Source of the DNA: Lacrimispora amygdalina
Lineage (GTDB): Bacteria > Bacillota > Clostridia > Lachnospirales > Lachnospiraceae
Reading direction: 5' to 3'
Assembly (NCBI RefSeq): GCF_900205965.1
Contig: NZ_OAOF01000013.1
Coordinates: forward strand, 62,001 to 126,000
DNA length: 64,000 bases
The position numbers were made by a program, and so were the translations under genes. Below, one piece after another: positions 58,000-64,000 of this stretch; the stretch's first letter is position 1, and each line of letters begins with the position of its first letter. The notes below the pieces were generated by a model, which was given only the letters and a program-made list of their open reading frames with translations, had not been told where the DNA came from and ran no database searches.

Positions 58000-59145
58000 C
58001 TAATCTCCAACCTTCCTTGCCTCAAACATCTGACTGAGTAAAAGCCAGTTAGCCCGGAAGAACTGCATGATCTGCCAGTACCCGGCACCCGTTAATCCAT
58101 ATTCTTTAATAAGGTCAAATTTGGCTTTATAACTCCTCACATCCTCAAACCAGACCTCGTGCTCAATCCCAAACTTCCAATAACGGAAAAACGGAGACAT
58201 CGCCTCTTCATCAAACTGAATTTCCACCCCATTTTCAATGGCTAGCTGAACCGCTTCCAGATTACTTATGGTTTCTGCTCTAGTCACTCCCCGCTCATAT
58301 GGAAGCGGCCAGTCATATCCGTAATTTGGGATTCCAAGGCTGATTTTATATAATGGGATTTCAGTTATTGCGTAGTCAACCACTTTTCTAACCATGTTGA
58401 TTGGAGCAACTGCCATGGGGGGACCGTATGTATACCCCCACTCATAAGTCATTAATAAGACTCTGTTTGCCGCTTCCCCGAGCAGCCTGTAATCCACGCC
58501 CTCATACAAAAGTCCGCTCTGTGTGGCTGATGTCTTAGGGGCCAGAGCTACGGTTACCTGGTAACCAAACTGATTCATGATCTGTGTGGTCCGTTTCACA
58601 AATTCAGCATATGCCTGCCGGTCATCTGCCATAATGTACTCAAAATCAATATCAAGGCCACCAAACCGCTTCTCCTGCATGATTTGCCCCAGATTCCATA
58701 TCAGACGCTGCTGAATCTGCGGATTATGCACCAGGTTTGTTACCAGATTGTTATTAAATCTGCCATCCGGTCCAAAAGGTGTTAAAGTCAGAATTGGACG
58801 CACTCCCGCTTCCAGTGCCCGGTCAATCATCCACTCATCTGAGCTCAAGGGAGGAACCAGTTCTCCCTCTGGCGTAAACCCATAGGAAAAAACGTAAAGA
58901 TCTGTGAGAAACGGAAGAGTCTGATCCAGATTATCCGGATTTATGAAAGGATATGCATAACCAAACACGTAAAGAGGAATCCTGTCATCAGGAGGACCGT
59001 CTCCCCTTATATAAAGTGCCTGACCTACAGCCAGGCGGTATGGAGGATATATCTGATTGTCATATGTTAATGCTTCTACCGGAACGTTCTGGGACGCGGC
59101 AATGGAATCTACACTGTCTCCCGGCTGTACTACATATATATTCAT
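58000..59145 (-). CDS. LysM and GH18 domain protein (spore germination / peptidoglycan hydrolase-like)
   Basis: 381 aa. One LysM module at residues 1-46 (YVVQPGDSVDSIAASQNVPVEAL), then a GH18 barrel with PILTLTPFG near 117, the catalytic GGLDIDFEY near 162-170 (Glu169), VALAPKTS near 197, LLMTYEWGY near 226 and the final GAGYWQI. No signal peptide, like SleL/YaaH-type spore cortex-lytic N-acetylglucosaminidases, which act on the spore cortex after assembly. A role in the spore or in wall degradation is inferred. Confidence 0.9.
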   Translation of the reverse strand: MNIYVVQPGDSVDSIAASQNVPVEALTYDNQIYPPYRLAVGQALYIRGDGPPDDRIPLYVFGYAYPFINPDNLDQTLPFLTDLYVFSYGFTPEGELVPPLSSDEWMIDRALEAGVRPILTLTPFGPDGRFNNNLVTNLVHNPQIQQRLIWNLGQIMQEKRFGGLDIDFEYIMADDRQAYAEFVKRTTQIMNQFGYQVTVALAPKTSATQSGLLYEGVDYRLLGEAANRVLLMTYEWGYTYGPPMAVAPINMVRKVVDYAITEIPLYKISLGIPNYGYDWPLPYERGVTRAETISNLEAVQLAIENGVEIQFDEEAMSPFFRYWKFGIEHEVWFEDVRSYKAKFDLIKEYGLTGAGYWQIMQFFRANWLLLSQMFEARKVGD

Positions 59146-59406
59146 AGCAGCACCCTTTTACCTGAATTGATAAAGCATATGAAAAATCTGCCGGAAACAT
59201 GATAAAAACCGGGCTATTTTCCGTTTCATTACAAAAAAAATATGCTCTTTCGACTGGGAGTCTGTGAAATAAAAACAGTGCACTCTACCACTTAATCATT
59301 TTTCATATATCCCCCTCAATTTATTACCTTTATTATAATAAAATTTGTTTACTGCTCAGGCCCTGCATTGTTATACTATTCTTAAATCAGAAAGGCGGTA
59401 TATAAA

Positions 59407-59646
59407 ATGATTAAATTTTTTCAATGGACTCAATTAACGTCCGTATATAATTTAGTTGATAAAAACATGATACAGGAAATTCTTTTTAACAATAACATCA
59501 TATACCGAATGAAAGTAAAAGACTTATCAGTTAGAAATCCGTTTGACTACCGCTATGCAGGAATCGGAACCAACAAACTAAAATTATCTTACACATTTTA
59601 TGTAAAGAAGCAAGATCTTGAATTTGCCCTACATTTGTTGAAGTAA
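59407..59646 (+). CDS. Small conserved hypothetical protein
   Basis: 79 aa. AGAAAGGCGG upstream. The sequence has alternating beta strands (IIYRMKVKDLSVRNP, LKLSYTFYVKKQDLEFALHLL) resembling short clostridial proteins of the putative signal-transducing DUF2007-like fold, but the family is not certain. The C-terminal YVKKQDLEFALHLLK is the best conserved-looking part. Independent gene before the two-component genes. Confidence 0.5.
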   Translation: MIKFFQWTQLTSVYNLVDKNMIQEILFNNNIIYRMKVKDLSVRNPFDYRYAGIGTNKLKLSYTFYVKKQDLEFALHLLK

Positions 59647-59676
59647 AATGCGGTTTCATTTTCATCTCCTTGTAAC

Positions 59677-59720
59677 TATCAATATATATACGAAATATCA
59701 GCACTAAGTATCAATATATA
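59677..59720. repeat. Direct repeat TATCAATATATA
   Basis: TATCAATATATA occurs at 59677-59688 and 59709-59720, 32 bp apart (about three helical turns), in the region upstream of the response regulator gene. Possible operator pair, or AT-rich coincidence. Confidence 0.3.
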
Positions 59721-59906
59721 AAAACTGTCCCAGCACCGGCTTTTACCTTTTGCGGGGATACTTATATACCAAAATGAATAAACTGAGTATGACCTTAAAA
59801 TAATACCTCTTAAATTCCTATAAAGTTAAGCAGTAAAAAAGTCAGAAAAAAGTAATATGCTTTTTAACTGTCTTCGTTGTATAATATGAAAAAAGGAGGT
59901 TTTCAA

Positions 59907-60602
59907 ATGCAAAAAATATTAGTATGTGACGATGACAAGCAGATTGTCGAAGCAATTGATATATATTTAACCGGAGAAGGATTTCATGTAATAAAGGCTT
60001 ATGACGGTTTTGAAGCTCTGGAGCTTCTGATTGAGAATGAAGTGGATTTAATGATACTGGATGTTATGATGCCGGGACTGGACGGAATCCGTACCACGTT
60101 AAAAGTACGGGAGACCAGCAGCATTCCCATCATCATTCTATCCGCCAAATCTGAAGATACCGATAAAATTCTGGGTCTTAATATCGGAGCAGACGACTAT
60201 ATTACCAAGCCGTTTAACCCCCTGGAACTTGTGGCCAGAGTCAAATCACAGCTTCGCCGTTACACCCAGCTGGGTAATATGAATCAGCAGCCAGCCGGAC
60301 AGATCTACAAATGCGGCGGACTTGCTATCAATGATGATAATAAGGAAGTCACGGTTGATGAGGAAGTCATTAAACTGACTCCCATTGAATACAACATTCT
60401 TCTGCTCCTTGTTAAAAATGCAGGAAAGGTATTCTCCATTGATGAAATATATGAACAGATCTGGAATGAAGAAGCGATTGGAGCCGACAACACCGTTGCA
60501 GTTCATATCCGCCATATCCGGGAGAAAATCGAGATTAATCCCAGAGAACCCCGGTATCTAAAGGTAGTCTGGGGCGTAGGTTATAAGATCGAAAAGCAAT
60601 AG
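59907..60602 (+). CDS. OmpR/PhoB-family response regulator
   Basis: 231 aa from ATG 59907 (AAGGAGG 7 nt upstream; an ATG 30 bp earlier is in the leader). Receiver domain with acidic pocket DDDK at residues 8-11, phosphorylated Asp52 in LDVMMPGLDG, Lys in TKPFNPLE near 104. C-terminal winged helix of the OmpR type (EEVIKLTPIEYNILLLL ... DNTVAVHIRHIREKI). -10 TATAAT at 59880-59885. It pairs with the histidine kinase 8 bp downstream. It is a candidate to bind the TTCACA-N5-TTCACA repeats 2-3 kb away. Confidence 0.95.
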   Translation: MQKILVCDDDKQIVEAIDIYLTGEGFHVIKAYDGFEALELLIENEVDLMILDVMMPGLDGIRTTLKVRETSSIPIIILSAKSEDTDKILGLNIGADDYITKPFNPLELVARVKSQLRRYTQLGNMNQQPAGQIYKCGGLAINDDNKEVTVDEEVIKLTPIEYNILLLLVKNAGKVFSIDEIYEQIWNEEAIGADNTVAVHIRHIREKIEINPREPRYLKVVWGVGYKIEKQ

Positions 60603-60610
60603 GAGTCATT

Positions 60611-62881
60611 ATGAAAAAAAGAAAAGAAAAGGCCATACTGGCTCATCTCCTGTTCTCCCTTCTGGTAGTGATCGGTGTCACTATCATGTATAACAACCCC
60701 CATTACGAGGAAGGAATCAGCTGGATCACCCAGGAGACCTACGAGGATACTCCCCAATTCACCAGTCAGTTAAAATCTGATATAGATGATATATTTAATT
60801 ATGTAAAATACAAGGAAGTATTTGAAACAAACGGAAAGCTGGATTACTCTAAATTTATCATACAGGTTGCGGATGGTCCGGGAACCACAAAAGACTTCAC
60901 ATTAGACGAGATGATCCGCCACGCCAAGTCCAAGGGATATTATCTGAATGAGCAGTTTAAGGTGAGCGGCGGTCATCCTGATAAAGATACTGACGAAGAT
61001 TTAAATTACCAGGTTCTTTACCGGGCCTATGAACCTGATTTCAAGGCATCAGAACCAGGAGACTCTTTTCAGTCCATTGATCAGCTCTCCTATGAGGTTC
61101 TCTCTCATTTGGGCAACTATTACCGCTTTTATTACCAGTTTATTCAAAATCCAGGGAATTTAAAGTTTGAAATCCGTTATCAGAATACCTCGAAAGACTA
61201 TAAACTATACACCAACTTCCCAGGAAAAACCCTTGAGCAGTATAAGACGTTGGGAAAATATTTATACGTTACAGGAGAGGCACTTTATGTAGACTCCAAC
61301 CTGTTGTCCGTACCGAAGAACGTGGCCTCTGAACTGGAGAAGATGAACCCCTATAACAATGGCAATTATTATATGTCCGTAGCAGTCAATACCTCCTATC
61401 CTTACGATGATGTTTACTACCAGTCATCGGAATCCTTTGAACAGATGCGTATTCTCTTCATCATTGGTATGATCTGCCTTGCGCTTGGAATCTTAGGGTG
61501 TATCGCAACACTTTATGTTATGGTACTTCTTACCGGGCATCCCAGCGAATCAGGCTCCTCTCCAACCGCGCAGAAACCGGACCGTCTTCCCGTCGAACTC
61601 AGTCTTGTTTTATATCTGGCAGCCACTGGTCTGGCCCTGCTGTTCTCACAGCTGGTCGTTTATAAGATTATTCATCTGTTTCTCGCTTTTGAGAAATGGT
61701 ACTATGGAGAGCTGGTAATAAAAATACTGATACTCTATGCTGCCGGAATCTCTGTTTCTTTGCACCTGTTGGCGCAGTATAAGTCCGGTATTCTATGGAA
61801 AAACAGTCTTTTGTATAAAGGGATAAGAACCTTTAAACTCTATCTGAAGCATCACCGCTTTACTACCAGAATCATGATCACCTATTCCCTGTTTCTGGTT
61901 TTTAATGTGGTGATGATACTGGCTTTTGCATTTTTGCTGCTTTCATACAGCAGTTTAGAGTCCCGGATACTGATGGGAGCATTGGCTGTGCTGTTTTGCG
62001 CTGGGGATCTTTGGGCATTTCATCAGATGTACAGAAATGCCTGGCAGACCGACCAGATTAATCAGGCACTTTTAAATATCTCCAATGGAAATACAACGTA
62101 TAAGATTGATACGAAAAAGTTTTATGGAAAAGAGCGGGAACTGGCTGAACATATTAACCACATCAGCACTGGACTTGAAACTGCTCTCCAGGAAAAGGTT
62201 CGCAGCGAACGGCTGAAGGCTGATCTGATTACTAATGTTTCCCACGATATAAAAACTCCGCTTACGTCGATTATCAACTATGTGGATTTAATTAAACGGG
62301 AGAATATAAAGGATCCCCGGATTCAGGAATATCTGGAGGTACTGGAACAGAAATCCCAGCGTTTAAAGACATTGACAGAAGATTTGGTAGAGGCTTCCAA
62401 GGCCAGCTCGGGAAACTTAAAGCTGGAGATGGCAAGCATTGATTTTGTTGAACTAATCCATCAGACAAACGGAGAATTTGAAGAAAAGTTTTCACTGCGT
62501 CATTTAGAGCTGGTATCCGTACTTCCAGACGAATCCCTGCTGATCGAGGCAGATGGACGGTACTTATGGAGAGTACTTGAGAACCTTTATAACAATGCAT
62601 TCAAATATGCAATGGAACACAGCCGGGTATATGTGGATATTGAGAGAGAGAATCAGAACATTTTATTTACCATAAAGAATATTTCTGAAAATCCGTTAAA
62701 CATCCGCGCAGATGAACTGACAGAACGGTTCGTCCGTGGGGACGTAGCCAGAACCACCGAGGGAAGCGGTCTGGGAATCTCCATTGCAAAGAGCCTGACC
62801 GAGCTTCAGGGTGGGCAATTCCGCCTTTTTATTGACGGAGATTTATTTAAGGCAACGGTGTCTTTTCCCCTTAAGAAATAA
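60611..62881 (+). CDS. Membrane sensor histidine kinase
   Basis: 756 aa. TM1 at about 8-26, an extracellular region of about 245 residues (rich in Tyr and acidic residues, without a recognised sensor fold), then five to six further membrane segments between about 275 and 480 (LFIIGMICLALGILGCIATL, LVLYLAATGLALLFSQLVVY and others). The cytoplasmic part has HisKA with the phospho-His545 in NVSHDIKTPLTS, an N box NLYNNAFKYAM and GSGLGISIAKSLTE. The unusually large membrane part makes it a multi-pass sensor, unlike a simple two-TM kinase. Its end overlaps the convergent MATE gene by 11 bp. Confidence 0.93.
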   Translation: MKKRKEKAILAHLLFSLLVVIGVTIMYNNPHYEEGISWITQETYEDTPQFTSQLKSDIDDIFNYVKYKEVFETNGKLDYSKFIIQVADGPGTTKDFTLDEMIRHAKSKGYYLNEQFKVSGGHPDKDTDEDLNYQVLYRAYEPDFKASEPGDSFQSIDQLSYEVLSHLGNYYRFYYQFIQNPGNLKFEIRYQNTSKDYKLYTNFPGKTLEQYKTLGKYLYVTGEALYVDSNLLSVPKNVASELEKMNPYNNGNYYMSVAVNTSYPYDDVYYQSSESFEQMRILFIIGMICLALGILGCIATLYVMVLLTGHPSESGSSPTAQKPDRLPVELSLVLYLAATGLALLFSQLVVYKIIHLFLAFEKWYYGELVIKILILYAAGISVSLHLLAQYKSGILWKNSLLYKGIRTFKLYLKHHRFTTRIMITYSLFLVFNVVMILAFAFLLLSYSSLESRILMGALAVLFCAGDLWAFHQMYRNAWQTDQINQALLNISNGNTTYKIDTKKFYGKERELAEHINHISTGLETALQEKVRSERLKADLITNVSHDIKTPLTSIINYVDLIKRENIKDPRIQEYLEVLEQKSQRLKTLTEDLVEASKASSGNLKLEMASIDFVELIHQTNGEFEEKFSLRHLELVSVLPDESLLIEADGRYLWRVLENLYNNAFKYAMEHSRVYVDIERENQNILFTIKNISENPLNIRADELTERFVRGDVARTTEGSGLGISIAKSLTELQGGQFRLFIDGDLFKATVSFPLKK

Positions 62882-64000
62882 GACGGATTCTTTCCCACTT
62901 TCCGGTGAGATACCTGCTGAATGATATGATATAATTAATGGTCCAGCCGATTGGCACAGCAAACCATACGGCCTGGACCCCGATTACAGGAGCAAATAAT
63001 GCAGCTCCCGTTACGCGTATTGCCAGATTTACCAGATTGGCTGCCGTAAACACCACCACATCACCTGCACCTCTTAAAAGTCCGTCTGTGATTGCCTTTA
63101 ATCCAATAAAGAAAAAGAAGAAGGAAATAAACCGTACATAACTGATTCCTGTCACAAATGCTTCCAGGGCACTGCTCTCATTTAAGAAGCTTCTGATAAA
63201 CACATCTCCAAGGCTCTCCATTATGATGCAGATAATAATTGCAAACACTGCTGCCATCTTACAGCAGGCTGTGTATCCGTTCCTGACACGATCCGTTTTC
63301 TGTGCTCCCATGTTCTGCGCCGTATACGTTGACATGGCATTCCCCAGCGCCAGCATTGGTACAATACAGATGGATTCTATCCTGGTTCCTGCCGCAAAAC
63401 CAGCCATGACTGCAGATCCGAATCCATTGACAACCGACTGTACCAGGAGCATCCCAATGTGTACGATGGACTGCTGAAGTGTGGAAGGAATTGCCACCTG
63501 CATCATGTGAACTGTCATCTTCCAGTCATATATATGAAATAATTCCGTAGTTTCATAAGTTCTTATCCGTCTGATCAGAATGGTGAACGATAACACAGCA
63601 GATAATCCCTGTGCAATCAGCGTTGCAGCAGCAACACCTGCTACTCCTTTGTGAAACTGCAGCACGAACAGCAGATCCAGCGCTATATTTAACAGAGAAG
63701 AGAACACCAGAAGATACAATGGCGTTTTAGAATCTCCAAGTGACTGAAACACAGCTGCCTGAACATTATACATGAACAGAAAAGGCAGACCGATAAAATA
63801 AATACTTAAATACACCGATGCCTGCTCAAAAACATTGGAAGGTGTATTCATAAGATGAAGAATCCGGGTATTGAAAAACAGTCCCAGCCCGCCAAGCACC
63901 ATACCAATGGTCAGAAAATTAATTAATGTGGTGGAGATGGCTGTTTTCATATTCCCTGTCTGCTTTGCCCCAAGAAATTGTGATACTACCACAGAGCTTC
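62871..64000 (-). CDS. MATE-family efflux transporter (5' end outside window)
   Basis: At least 376 aa; the frame is open to the window edge and starts upstream of it (SSVVVSQFLGAKQTGN at the edge, a conserved N-domain segment). About ten membrane segments are visible with typical MATE stretches MLALGNAMSTYTAQNMGAQKTDRV near the middle and LRGAGDVVVFTAANLVNLAIRV near the C-terminus. Exports drugs or cationic metabolites using H+ or Na+; substrate unknown. Convergent with the histidine kinase and overlapping it by 11 bp, no terminator seen between them. Confidence 0.92.
   Translation of the reverse strand, partial: SSVVVSQFLGAKQTGNMKTAISTTLINFLTIGMVLGGLGLFFNTRILHLMNTPSNVFEQASVYLSIYFIGLPFLFMYNVQAAVFQSLGDSKTPLYLLVFSSLLNIALDLLFVLQFHKGVAGVAAATLIAQGLSAVLSFTILIRRIRTYETTELFHIYDWKMTVHMMQVAIPSTLQQSIVHIGMLLVQSVVNGFGSAVMAGFAAGTRIESICIVPMLALGNAMSTYTAQNMGAQKTDRVRNGYTACCKMAAVFAIIICIIMESLGDVFIRSFLNESSALEAFVTGISYVRFISFFFFFIGLKAITDGLLRGAGDVVVFTAANLVNLAIRVTGAALFAPVIGVQAVWFAVPIGWTINYIISFSRYLTGKWERIRLIS

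Noticed and set aside
1..64000. CRISPR array, rRNA, tRNA or intact prophage
   Set aside because: No regular repeat-spacer pattern, tRNA cloverleaf, rRNA sequence or phage structural gene was seen on reading both strands.

Overview
The window looks like a chromosomal segment of an anaerobic, low-to-moderate GC Firmicute, most likely a Lachnospiraceae member of the Lacrimispora / Clostridium saccharolyticum type. This is inferred from gene content (reverse rubrerythrin, long-form IMP dehydrogenase, mannose-family PTS, anaerobic glycerol-3-phosphate oxidation genes, LysM-GH18 protein) and from strong AGGAGG ribosome binding sites. No rRNA, tRNA, intact insertion sequence, prophage or CRISPR array was seen.

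Layout. 1-1.4 kb: end of a Fur/PerR-type regulator, then two rubrerythrins behind a promoter with a PerR-like palindrome. 1.4-4.3 kb: a glycosyltransferase, a frameshifted saccharopine-dehydrogenase-like gene and an FAH-family enzyme. 4.3-9.9 kb: a glycerol-3-phosphate regulon (glpP, DUF1667, two flavoproteins, glpK) with two leader or intergenic terminators that are candidate GlpP targets. 10-13.3 kb: a P-type ATPase and luxS. 13.4-17.5 kb: Rrf2 regulator, CO-dehydrogenase-like protein, ferredoxin and flavoprotein. 17.5-18.9 kb: a small holin-like toxin gene and two truncated genes joined at a deletion scar. 18.9-25.2 kb: a 2-hydroxyacid dehydrogenase and a mannose-family PTS operon with a SIS-domain deglycase-like enzyme and a HAD phosphatase, divergent from a GntR/UTRA regulator. 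25.2-29.7 kb: a GH13-like protein without catalytic residues, an ABC-F ATPase and exonuclease III. 29.8-34.9 kb: two U32-like proteins, a HAD phosphatase and IMP dehydrogenase, divergent from a YeiL-like Crp/Fnr regulator. 35-38 kb: cbiMN/cbiQO metal uptake with a cobalamin riboswitch. 38-51.5 kb: chitinase, ABC-F ATPase, polar amino acid ABC transporter, an unknown tail-anchored protein, pyrC, a split ThrE-type exporter, an MBL-fold protein, lipoproteins, a nitroreductase. 51.5-56 kb: IS3 remnant, then an LRR-VWA-MoxR operon. 56-64 kb: orphan larE, a VOC protein, two copies of a ~138-bp element that looks like a pair of response-regulator-activated small RNAs, a LysM-GH18 protein, a two-component system and a MATE transporter cut by the right edge.

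Three points stand out. (1) The CO-dehydrogenase homologue keeps all metal-cluster ligands but has lost both acid/base residues (His93 and Lys563 of the characterised enzyme), so it may act on another substrate. (2) The duplicated intergenic element combines a TTCACA-N5-TTCACA direct repeat, a fixed-distance -10 box and a hairpin that shows a compensatory base change, and it lies within 3 kb of an OmpR-type response regulator. (3) The U32/U32-like/HAD/IMPDH operon has a CRP-type box centred exactly at -41.5 of its promoter, next to the divergent YeiL-like gene. Nickel and cobalt recur in the window (cbiMNQO, Ni-Fe CODH scaffold, LarE), but no direct link between them is shown by the sequence.
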